Below are positions 41,293-49,335 of a DNA stretch of 64,000 bases, one piece after another. This DNA comes from Nocardia anocheti (GTDB lineage: Bacteria; Actinomycetota; Actinomycetes; Mycobacteriales; Mycobacteriaceae), in NCBI RefSeq assembly GCF_029675105.1, contig NZ_JAQQFV010000006.1, positions 124,001-188,000 on the forward strand, read 5' to 3'. A program made the position numbers and the translations under genes. Positions within the stretch are counted from its first letter, which is position 1; each line of letters opens with the position of its first letter. The notes beneath the pieces are model-generated. The model was not told the origin of the DNA and ran no database searches. It saw only the letters and a list, made by a program, of their open reading frames with translations.

Positions 41293-42777
41293 ATGGGGGA
41301 TTTTCCGGTCGATGTCGTCCTGTCGCTGATCGGTCTGGTCGTGGCGGTCGCCGCGTTCCTGCGCGAGTTCGTGTTCGTCGGCCGCAAGCGCCTCGGCTAC
41401 CGGGTGCAGATGAACACCCCGGCCAGTCGGATCCTGGAGGACCCGAACGCCGCGCCGCCACCGAACAACGGCCCGGCGGCACCGCGATCGGTCGTCCTCA
41501 TCCGGATCGAGAACGACGGCAACGCCACCATCGAGGACGGCGACTACGGCAGCACCGGCAGGCCACGGCTGTCGTTCCCGCAGCACCGGGTGAGCGTGGT
41601 GGAGGTGACCGAGCGGGTCGACCAGTCCGGGGCGCCGGTGCAGCCGCTGAGCCCGGCGCTGCGCGGGATCGCCGCGGGCACCGACGACGACGGGCACGCC
41701 GAGATCGTGCTGCCCGCCGAACGACTCGAACGCGGGGAGCACTACAAGGTGCTGGCCGTGCTGGAAGGTCCGGCGCCCGATCCGCTGGATCGCAACGCCA
41801 CCAAGGTCATCCAAAAGGTCGGGAGTCTGAAGGGTGGGCGATTCGTGCTCACCTCGAGTGGATCGCGGCGGGAGCCCGCGCTGCTCGGCCTGAGCGTGTT
41901 CCTGGCCCTGGTGGTGCTGACCCAGTTGCTGGTGGCGGTGCTGCGCGCCGATCCGCCCCCGCGCGACTGCGCCGAGGGCGCGTTGACGGTCGTCGGGTCG
42001 ACCGCGCTGGCCCCGGCGATCCGCCGAGCGGCGCAGAACTACGAGAAGACCTGCACCGGCGCCCGATTCAGCTTCGATTTCACCGGCACCGAACCCGGGT
42101 TGCGCGCGTTGACCCGGGAGGGGGAGACGCCGGGAATGCTCGCGATCGGCGACGGCGGCAAGGGCACCTCGTTCGCGTCACTGACCGAGCATCCGCTGGT
42201 ACGGAGCTCGTTCTCGATCGTGGTGCATCCGGCCGTCGGCCCGCGCGATCTCAGCACCGCGCAGATCCGCGACCTCTATCGCGGAAACATCCGGAACTGG
42301 AACGAGATCGGCGGGCCCGATCTGCCGGTGGTGCTAATCGACCGCACCGCGGGCTCGGGGACGCGTCGCGCGCTCGAGGCGCGACTGCTCGAGGACAACC
42401 GGAAGGTGTTCCGCTACACCAGCTGCGTGGGGATGGCGCCGGGCGGACCGCAGTGCGAGGTGGACCTCACCGAGGAAGTGGCTACGTTCGTTGCCAAAAT
42501 CCCTGGCGCGGTGGGCTATCTGGAGACCTCCGCCGTGGACGCGCGGGTGTCGGCCGTGTCGATCGACGGCGTCGCGCCCACGCGGGAGACCGTGCGCGCT
42601 GGCGCGTATCCGTTCACCGGCGTGGAATACGCGTACACCCACGGACCGGTCGCCGGTGATTCGCTGGTGACCCAGTTCCTGGACTATCTGACCCGCGGTA
42701 AGGCCAGGCTCACCATGATCGAGTTCGGCAACATACCGTGTGATGCCGAGTCCGAACCGAAATTCTGTACGCCGTAG
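41293..42777 (+). CDS. Membrane-anchored PstS-like substrate-binding protein
   Basis: A 494-residue protein with unusual layout. A first membrane segment at about 8-24 (VVLSLIGLVVAVAAFLREF) is followed by positive residues. A roughly 165-residue beta-rich domain of unknown type (MNTPASRILED to GGRFVLTSSGSRRE) comes next, then a second membrane segment at about 197-218. The last 275 residues are a type 2 periplasmic-binding domain of the phosphate-binding class: VVGSTALAPAIRRAAQNYEK, LSTAQIRDLYRGNIRNWNEIGGPD, VVLIDRTAGSGTRRAL. By the positive-inside rule the first domain is cytoplasmic and the PstS-like domain outside. No permease or ATPase gene is nearby. It stands alone, 92 bp after the PHP gene. 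Confidence 0.78.
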   Translation: MGDFPVDVVLSLIGLVVAVAAFLREFVFVGRKRLGYRVQMNTPASRILEDPNAAPPPNNGPAAPRSVVLIRIENDGNATIEDGDYGSTGRPRLSFPQHRVSVVEVTERVDQSGAPVQPLSPALRGIAAGTDDDGHAEIVLPAERLERGEHYKVLAVLEGPAPDPLDRNATKVIQKVGSLKGGRFVLTSSGSRREPALLGLSVFLALVVLTQLLVAVLRADPPPRDCAEGALTVVGSTALAPAIRRAAQNYEKTCTGARFSFDFTGTEPGLRALTREGETPGMLAIGDGGKGTSFASLTEHPLVRSSFSIVVHPAVGPRDLSTAQIRDLYRGNIRNWNEIGGPDLPVVLIDRTAGSGTRRALEARLLEDNRKVFRYTSCVGMAPGGPQCEVDLTEEVATFVAKIPGAVGYLETSAVDARVSAVSIDGVAPTRETVRAGAYPFTGVEYAYTHGPVAGDSLVTQFLDYLTRGKARLTMIEFGNIPCDAESEPKFCTP

Positions 42778-42964
42778 ACCGGCACTGACGGCGGAATCTC
42801 CTGTCTCGGTGCGATATCGCCGACACGATTTCGCGTGCCGCCACTGGTTTACTCTCCGGTAGCGGGGTACGTTCCATCACGGCCACTCTGTTCAGCGGGT
42901 GCGCATTCCGGCCATCTCTTGTCGAACGCAAGTGTTGCGAGGTTGTGTCCCTGGAAGGAAGGTC

Positions 42965-44125
42965 ATGAGTGCAGACATGTCGGCAATGTCGCCGACCGGG
43001 TTCTTCGAGAACCCACTGCGTATCGCGATGGTTGTTCCCCCGTATTTCGATGTACCCCCCAAGGCGTACGGCGGCGTGGAGGCCGTGGTCGCCGATCTGG
43101 TCGACTCGCTCTGTGAGCGCGGCCATCACGTCACCCTCTTCGGCGCGGGCGAGCCGGGAACCAAGGCGAACTTCGTCCCGCTGTGGGACCGGATCCAGCC
43201 CGAGCGGCTGGGTGATCCGTTCCCCGAGATCGTCCACGCGCTGCGGGTGCGCCGCGCGATCGAGCGCCTGGCCGAGACCGAAGGCGTGGACCTGGTCCAC
43301 GACCACACCTTCGCCGGTCCGCTCAACGCGCCCGCCTACGCCGATCTGGGCCTGCCCACGGTGGTCACCGTGCACGGCCCGGTGCAGGACGACTGCTACC
43401 GGTACTACCGCGAACTGGGCCAGGAGTGCTCGCTGGTGGCCATCAGCGACCGTCAGCGCGCGCTGGCCCCCGACCTGCCGTGGGCGGGCCGGGTGCACAA
43501 CGCGCTGCGCCCCGAGCAGTGGCCGTACCAGACCGAAAAGCAGGACTACGCCCTGTTCCTCGGCCGGTTCAGCGCCGACAAGGGCCCGCACCTGGCGCTG
43601 GACGCCGCCCACGCGGCGGGCATCCCGCTGATCCTGGCGGGCAAGTGCAGCGAGGCGCCGGAGAAGGCCTACTTCGAGGAGTTCGTCGCCCCCCGGATGA
43701 CCGACGCGGATCAGATGTTCGGCCTCGCCGACGCGGCGGCCAAGCGTAAACTCCTGTCCGGAGCTCGGTGTCTGCTGTTCCCCATCCGCTGGGAGGAGCC
43801 GTTCGGCATGGTGATGATCGAGGCGATGATCTGCGGCACGCCCGTGGTGGCGTTGCGCGGTGGCGCGGTGAGCGAAGTGGTGGTCGACGGGGTCACCGGG
43901 CGGATCTGTGACGATCCGGCCGAATTGCCCGCCGCCATCGCCGAAGTCGCGACCTACGACCCGGCCGCCTGCCGGGCCCACGTGGTCGACCACTTCGGCG
44001 CCGACACCCTCGGCCGCGGCTACGAGCAGGTGTACCGCGATCTGCTGGCGCGCACCACGATCGGTGGCGTCGGCGACGGGTACGAGCTGCCGATGCCCGT
44101 CGGGGCGGCCAGCGGGCGCGCATGA
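42965..44125 (+). CDS. Glycosyltransferase family 4 protein
   Basis: A 386-residue retaining GT-B glycosyltransferase. The N-terminal acceptor domain starts RIAMVVPPYFDVPPKAYGGVE. The linker motif is LFLGRFSADKGPHLALDAA, and the donor-binding region EEPFGMVMIEAMICGTPVVAL-RGGAVSEVVVDGVTG contains the E-x7-E type motif of GT4. The donor and acceptor are unknown. GGAAGG lies before the ATG at 42965. The stop overlaps the ATG of the next glycosidase gene, so the two products probably act on one carbohydrate. The upstream 187 bp include a GCGATATCGC palindrome (42811-42820) of unknown meaning. Confidence 0.87.
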   Translation: MSADMSAMSPTGFFENPLRIAMVVPPYFDVPPKAYGGVEAVVADLVDSLCERGHHVTLFGAGEPGTKANFVPLWDRIQPERLGDPFPEIVHALRVRRAIERLAETEGVDLVHDHTFAGPLNAPAYADLGLPTVVTVHGPVQDDCYRYYRELGQECSLVAISDRQRALAPDLPWAGRVHNALRPEQWPYQTEKQDYALFLGRFSADKGPHLALDAAHAAGIPLILAGKCSEAPEKAYFEEFVAPRMTDADQMFGLADAAAKRKLLSGARCLLFPIRWEEPFGMVMIEAMICGTPVVALRGGAVSEVVVDGVTGRICDDPAELPAAIAEVATYDPAACRAHVVDHFGADTLGRGYEQVYRDLLARTTIGGVGDGYELPMPVGAASGRA

Positions 44126-46263
44126 GTCAGGAAGACGGGTCGCCGAGCCCGCTCAACGCGGGGGAACCCGCGGGGCTCGGCGGCAGCGGGGGGAATGTCA
44201 CCCTCGTCGAAGGCGGCACGTTCTGCCTGTCCGACCGGCTCGGTGACATCGAGCCGGGCAAGCCCCAGGGCCTGTTCTTCCGGGATGCCCGGGTGATCTC
44301 GCGCTGGGAGCTGATGATCGACGGCAAGCGGCCCGAGCCGCTGTCGGTGCTGAGTCCGGAGGCCTTCGCGGCGCGGTTCGTGCTGCGCAGGCCCCCGCAG
44401 CAGGGCCGCGCCGACAGCACCCTGCTGGTGGTGCGCGACCGGCTCGTCGCCGACGGCATGCACGAGCTGATCACCCTGGACAACATGAGCCGCGAGGCCA
44501 CCGCGGTGGTGCTCGAGCTGCACGTGGACGCCGATTTCGTCGACCTGTTCTCGGTGAAGGAAGGGCGGATGGGCAGCCACCGCTCGGAGATGACGACCTC
44601 CGACGGCGAACTGCTGCTGCACGACCGCACCGATCTCTCGCGCGGGCTGGCGCTGACCTCCTCCATCGAGCCGATGGTGTTGCCCGGCACCATGATCTGG
44701 CGCGTCGTCGTGCCCGCGGGTGGACGCTGGCAGACCGAGATCACCGCCGCGCCCGCCGGGGCGGCGCAGCGTCCGCAGACCCAGGGCACGCCCAAGGAGC
44801 GCTACCGCGACAGCGAACCGGTGCGCAAGATCCAGGCCTGGCGGGCCACCGCCACCGACATCAGCGCCGACTACGGCCTGCTCAACCGGGTGCTGAGGCG
44901 CAGCGAGAGCGACCTGGGCGCGTTGCAGATCCACACCGACTCCGGCACCGGTCGGCCCTTCGTCGCCGCCGGTGCGCCGTGGTTCATGACGCTGTTCGGG
45001 CGCGACTCGCTGCTCACGGCCTGGATGTCGCTGCCGCTGGAAACCGATCTGGCCCTGGGCACCCTGCAACAGCTCGCCGAACTGCAAGGGCAGACGGTCG
45101 ATCCGCTGGTGGAGGAGGAGCCGGGGCGCATCATGCACGAGATGCGCCGCGGCCCCGCGGTGGGTCAGGTGCTGGGCGGGCAGATCTACTACGGCACCGT
45201 CGACGCCACCCCGCTGTTCGTCATGCTGCTCGCCGAATGTCTGCGCTGGGGCGCGGAACCGGCGTCGATCGCGACGCTGCTGCCCGCCGCCGACGCCGCC
45301 ATCGGCTGGATCACCGATTTCGGTGACCGCGACGACGACGGTTTCGTGGAGTACGTGCGCGCCACCGATCGCGGCCTGATCAACCAGGGCTGGAAGGACA
45401 GCTTCGACGGGATCAACGACGCCGCGGGCCATATCGCGCAGGCGCCGATCGCGCTGTGCGAGGTGCAGGGCTATGTCTACGCGGCCTACCTGGCCCGCGC
45501 CGAGCTGGCCGACGCCTTCGACGACACCGTCCTCGCCACCCGGATGCGCGAGCGCGCCGCGGAACTGCGGACCAAGTTCGCCGAGCAGTTCTGGCTACCG
45601 CACTACGGCTGGTACGCCGTCGCGCTCGACGGCAGCAAGCGCCAGATCGACGCGCTCACCAGCAATGCCGCGCACTGCCTGTGGTCGGGCATCGCCACCG
45701 ACGAGCACGCCGAGATCCTCATCCGCAATCTGGCGACGGCGGATATGGATTCGGGCTTCGGCCTGCGCACCCTGGCCTCGAACATGGGCGCCTACAACCC
45801 GATGAGCTACCACTGCGGCTCGATCTGGCCGCACGACACGGCCATCGCGGTCGCCGGGCTCATGCGCTACCAGCACGTGCCCGGCGCGGTGGAACTGGCG
45901 ACCAAGCTCGCGGGCGGATTGCTCGACGCGGCAGCCGCTTTCGACGGCCGACTGCCCGAGCTGTTCTGCGGTTTCCCGCGCGCCCGCTTCCAGGCACCCG
46001 TGCCCTACCCCACCTCCTGCTCACCGCAGGCGTGGGCCAGCGCGGCCCCGCTCCTACTGGTGCGCTCGTTCCTCGGCCTCGACCCGGACGTCCCGGGCCG
46101 CACCCTCACCGTGCGCCCCCAGGTGCCTCCGACCTGGGGTTGCGTCCGGCTCTCGGAGTTCCGACTCGGGGACGCCACGGTGGACCTGGAGGTCTGCGGG
46201 TCGGCGGTGACGGTGACAGGTCTGCCCGAGGGGTGGGCGTTGATCACCGACGAAAGCCGCTGA
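44122..46263 (+). CDS. Glycogen debranching-type glycoside hydrolase
   Basis: A 713-residue glycosidase. Residues about 20-230 are the N-terminal beta-sandwich seen in amylo-alpha-1,6-glucosidase and trehalase-like hydrolases (LVEGGTFCLSDRLGDIEPGKPQGLFFRDARVISRWEL). From about 250 an (alpha/alpha)6 barrel follows: FVAAGAPWFMTLFGRDSLLTAWM, DDGFVEYVRATDRGLINQGWKDSFDGI, PMSYHCGSIWPHDTAIAVAG and CSPQAWASAAPLLLV. Possible substrates are branched alpha-glucans or glycosyl-glycerate-type solutes; sequence alone does not decide. It is translationally coupled (ATGA overlap) to the GT4 gene and separated from kdpC by a terminator. Confidence 0.84.
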   Translation: MSQEDGSPSPLNAGEPAGLGGSGGNVTLVEGGTFCLSDRLGDIEPGKPQGLFFRDARVISRWELMIDGKRPEPLSVLSPEAFAARFVLRRPPQQGRADSTLLVVRDRLVADGMHELITLDNMSREATAVVLELHVDADFVDLFSVKEGRMGSHRSEMTTSDGELLLHDRTDLSRGLALTSSIEPMVLPGTMIWRVVVPAGGRWQTEITAAPAGAAQRPQTQGTPKERYRDSEPVRKIQAWRATATDISADYGLLNRVLRRSESDLGALQIHTDSGTGRPFVAAGAPWFMTLFGRDSLLTAWMSLPLETDLALGTLQQLAELQGQTVDPLVEEEPGRIMHEMRRGPAVGQVLGGQIYYGTVDATPLFVMLLAECLRWGAEPASIATLLPAADAAIGWITDFGDRDDDGFVEYVRATDRGLINQGWKDSFDGINDAAGHIAQAPIALCEVQGYVYAAYLARAELADAFDDTVLATRMRERAAELRTKFAEQFWLPHYGWYAVALDGSKRQIDALTSNAAHCLWSGIATDEHAEILIRNLATADMDSGFGLRTLASNMGAYNPMSYHCGSIWPHDTAIAVAGLMRYQHVPGAVELATKLAGGLLDAAAAFDGRLPELFCGFPRARFQAPVPYPTSCSPQAWASAAPLLLVRSFLGLDPDVPGRTLTVRPQVPPTWGCVRLSEFRLGDATVDLEVCGSAVTVTGLPEGWALITDESR

Positions 46264-46275
46264 CACATCGACATT

Positions 46276-46309
46276 CTCGGGGCCGAACCCGGCCGGGTCC
46301 GGCCCCGAG
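46276..46309. terminator. Bidirectional terminator, debranching gene / kdpC
   Basis: CTCGGGGCCG (46276-46285) pairs with CGGCCCCGAG (46300-46309), enclosing a nested ACCCGG/CCGGGT palindrome. It lies between the convergent glycosidase and kdpC genes. Confidence 0.75.
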
Positions 46310-46315
46310 GTGTGT

Positions 46316-47185
46316 TCAGGCCCCGACGGGGAACCGGTCGTCGAGGGCGAGGTTGAGTTCGACGACGTTGACGCGGGGTTCGCCGAGGAAGCCGAGGGTG
46401 CGGGCTTCGGTGTGTTCGGCGACCACCGCACGGATCTGGTCGGGGGTGAGGCCGCGTTCCCTGGCTACTCGGGCGACCTGGATGGCCGCGTAGGCGGGGG
46501 AGATGTGGGGGTCGAGGCCGCTGCCGCTGGCGGTCACCGCGTCGGCGGGGACGGGTGGAGCGGTGGGGGCGTCGCCGGGGATGGGGATGATTCGGCCCAT
46601 CGAATAGTCCTCGCCGTCGTGCGCGCAGTCCACCGTGACACCTCGGAAGGTGGGCAGGAACGGTCGCGCCGGGCACAGCTCGTTGACGCTGACCACGCGC
46701 ACCGGCCGGGCGACGTCACCGTCGGGCTCGCGCGGGCCGATCACCGAGAGCACGGCGCCCACCCCGTCTTTCGTGCAGAACGGGCGGCGGCCGTCGACCC
46801 CCTCACGGTCGCCGACCTCCTTCGAGCGGGCGCACACGGTGGTGAGCAGGCTGGTGCGGGCGGCGGTGTCGACGATGTCCTCCGGGCCGAGATTGCTCGC
46901 CGCGGTGGACAGTGGGTCGTAGCCCTCGCCCGCGGCCGAGGGACGGCTCTGGAAGTAGCGGGGCAGGGCGGTGCCGTCGGCATCGGTGAACGACTGCCCG
47001 ATCAGGCTCGAACCCACCACGGTGCCGTCGCGGTACAGCAGTGAACCTTCGGCCCGGTCGTCGAGGCCGGGTAGCTGCCCGACCGCGAACACCGCGACGG
47101 GATAGACGATTCCGGTGATCACCGTCAGCACGAGCAGCGCGCGCAGGGCGGCCAGGTGCTGGCGGATCCAGGTGGCGGTACGCAT
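46316..47185 (-). CDS. kdpC: Potassium-transporting ATPase subunit KdpC (enlarged)
   Basis: The assembly and affinity subunit of the Kdp K+ pump; 289 residues compared with about 190 in E. coli and M. tuberculosis. One N-terminal membrane segment (ALRALLVLTVITGIVYPVAVFAV, about 15-37) is followed by an extracytoplasmic domain with LYRDGTVVGSSLIGQSF, YFQSRPSAAG-EGYDP, and SGSGLDPHISPAYAAIQV, all canonical. Between about residues 115 and 205 is an additional segment with four cysteines (118, 137, 171, 187) not found in the short family members. It follows kdpB after one base, last in the operon on the minus strand. Confidence 0.93.
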   Translation of the reverse strand: MRTATWIRQHLAALRALLVLTVITGIVYPVAVFAVGQLPGLDDRAEGSLLYRDGTVVGSSLIGQSFTDADGTALPRYFQSRPSAAGEGYDPLSTAASNLGPEDIVDTAARTSLLTTVCARSKEVGDREGVDGRRPFCTKDGVGAVLSVIGPREPDGDVARPVRVVSVNELCPARPFLPTFRGVTVDCAHDGEDYSMGRIIPIPGDAPTAPPVPADAVTASGSGLDPHISPAYAAIQVARVARERGLTPDQIRAVVAEHTEARTLGFLGEPRVNVVELNLALDDRFPVGA

Positions 47186-47186
47186 G

Positions 47187-49334
47187 TCAGGACATCCCGG
47201 GGAGGAGTTGGACCAGCAGGTCGATGAGTTTGATGCCGAGGAACGGGGCGAGTAGTCCGCCGAGGCCGTAGATCGTCAGGTTGCGGCGCAGCAGCGACGC
47301 GGCGTCACCGGGGCGGTAGCCCACACCGCGCAACGCCAGCGGGATGAGCACCACGATGACGAGGGCGTTGAAGATCACCGCGGACAGGATCGCCGACTGC
47401 GGACTGGCCAGCCGCATGATGTTCAGCGCGTCCAAGCCGGGGAACAGGCCCACGAACAGCGCCGGAATGATCGCGAAGTACTTGGCGATGTCGTTGGCGA
47501 TGGAGAACGTGGTGAGCGCGCCACGGGTGATCAGCAGTTGCTTGCCGATCTCCACGATCTCGATCAGCTTGGTCGGATCGGAGTCCAGATCGACCATGTT
47601 GCCCGCCTCTTTGGCGGCCGAGGTGCCGGTGTTCATCGCCACCCCCACATCGGCCTGGGCCAGGGCCGGGGCGTCGTTGGTGCCGTCACCGGTCATGGCG
47701 ACGAGGCGGCCGCCGTCCTGCTCGGACTTGATCAGGGCGAGCTTGTCCTCGGGCGTGGCCTCGGCGAGGAAGTCGTCCACTCCGGCTTCGGCGGCGATCG
47801 CCTTGGCGGTCAACGGATTGTCGCCGGTGATCATGACGGTGCGGATGCCCATGCGGCGCATCTCGGCGAAGCGGTCCCGCATCCCCTGCTTGACGACGTC
47901 CTTGAGATGGATGACACCCAGCAGGCGCGGGGTGCCGTCCTTCACTTCACCGACCACCAGCGGCGTCCCGCCCGAGGCCGAGATGCCGTCGACGATCTCC
48001 GCGGCCCGCGCCGGGACCGAACCCCCTTGCGCGCGAACCCATTCAGTGACAGCACCAGCCGCCCCCTTGCGCAGCTGGTGCCCGTCGGCGAGGTCGACAC
48101 CCGACATGCGGGTCTGCGCGGTGAACTCCACCCAGGTGGCGCCGGGCAGCTCGCCCGCCGCGCGCTCGCGTTTGCCGAACACCTGTTTGGCGAACACGAC
48201 GATCGAGCGGCCCTCCGGGGTCTCGTCGGCCAGGCTCGACAGTTGTGCCGCGTCGGCCAGTTCGTCGTCGGGGATGCCGGGCATCGGGACGAATTCGGCG
48301 GCCTGGCGGTTGCCGAGGGTGATGGTGCCGGTCTTGTCGAGCAGCAGGGTGTTCACGTCCCCCGCGGCCTCCACCGCGCGACCCGACATGGCCAGCACAT
48401 TGCGCTGCACGAGCCGGTCCATCCCGGCGATGCCGATGGCCGAGAGCAGCGCGCCGATGGTGGTGGGGATCAGGCACACCAGCAGCGAGACCAGCACGAT
48501 GCCGGTGACGCCGTGCGCGTCCAGCGCCGGGCTGTCCGGCACGCCGGGATTGTTCGCCCTGGCGAAGATCGCCAGTGGTTGCAGTGTCGCCACGGCGGCC
48601 ACGAAGATGATCGTGAGCGCGGCCAGCAGGATGTTCAGCGCGATCTCGTTGGGTGTCTTCTGTCTGCTCGCGCCCTCGACCAGCGCGATCATCTTGTCGA
48701 TGAAGCTCTCGCCGGGTTCTTGGGTGATCCGCACGACGATGCGGTCCGAGAGCACGGTGGTGCCGCCGGTGACAGCGCTGCGGTCGCCGCCGGATTCGCG
48801 GATGACCGGGGCGGATTCGCCGGTGATGGCGGATTCGTCCACCGAGGCGATGCCCTCGACGACGTCACCGTCGCCGGGGATCACCTGCCCGGCCTCGACC
48901 ACGACGATGTCACCGCGGCGCAGTTCCGGTGCGGCGACGCGTTGTTCGACGACGCGGCCACCGGGTGTCCAGTCGGCCAGGCGCCGGGCGACGGTGTCGG
49001 TCTTGGCCCGGCGCAGCGAGTCGGCCTGGGCCTTGCCGCGGCCCTCGGCGACGGCCTCGGCCAGATTGGCGAACACGACGGTGAGCCAGAGCCAGGCGAC
49101 GATGGACCAGCCGAACACGCTCGGATCGGCGATCGCCAAGACCGTCGACCAGGCGGCGCCGATCTCGACGATCAGCATGACCGGATTGCGCCACAGTGTG
49201 CGCGGATCGAGTTTGCGCAGCGCCTCGGGCAACGCGGTGCGCAGCAGTCGCGGATCGAGCACGCCGGAGCCGATCCGAGGGGCACGGTGGTCGGGACGCG
49301 ACGCGACCGGGGTGAGCAGGGTGGGACCGGACAT
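47187..49334 (-). CDS. kdpB: Potassium-transporting P-type ATPase subunit KdpB
   Basis: The ATP-hydrolysing P-type ATPase subunit of KdpFABC; 715 residues. The phosphorylated aspartate is Asp333 in LLLDKTGTITLGNRQAAEF. Other motifs are the TGES of the actuator domain (SAITGESAPVI), the hinge MTGDGTNDAPALAQADVGVAMN, and the Kdp-specific transmembrane LVCLIPTTIGALLSAIGIAGMDRL. Start and stop are within one or two bases of kdpA and kdpC. It works at the membrane with KdpA, the channel-like subunit. Confidence 0.97.
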   Translation of the reverse strand: MSGPTLLTPVASRPDHRAPRIGSGVLDPRLLRTALPEALRKLDPRTLWRNPVMLIVEIGAAWSTVLAIADPSVFGWSIVAWLWLTVVFANLAEAVAEGRGKAQADSLRRAKTDTVARRLADWTPGGRVVEQRVAAPELRRGDIVVVEAGQVIPGDGDVVEGIASVDESAITGESAPVIRESGGDRSAVTGGTTVLSDRIVVRITQEPGESFIDKMIALVEGASRQKTPNEIALNILLAALTIIFVAAVATLQPLAIFARANNPGVPDSPALDAHGVTGIVLVSLLVCLIPTTIGALLSAIGIAGMDRLVQRNVLAMSGRAVEAAGDVNTLLLDKTGTITLGNRQAAEFVPMPGIPDDELADAAQLSSLADETPEGRSIVVFAKQVFGKRERAAGELPGATWVEFTAQTRMSGVDLADGHQLRKGAAGAVTEWVRAQGGSVPARAAEIVDGISASGGTPLVVGEVKDGTPRLLGVIHLKDVVKQGMRDRFAEMRRMGIRTVMITGDNPLTAKAIAAEAGVDDFLAEATPEDKLALIKSEQDGGRLVAMTGDGTNDAPALAQADVGVAMNTGTSAAKEAGNMVDLDSDPTKLIEIVEIGKQLLITRGALTTFSIANDIAKYFAIIPALFVGLFPGLDALNIMRLASPQSAILSAVIFNALVIVVLIPLALRGVGYRPGDAASLLRRNLTIYGLGGLLAPFLGIKLIDLLVQLLPGMS

Positions 49335-49335
49335 G

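Noticed and set aside
42811..42820. GCGATATCGC palindrome upstream of the GT4 gene as an operator
   Set aside because: A 10-bp palindrome alone is not enough, no second copy was found, and no regulator is adjacent.
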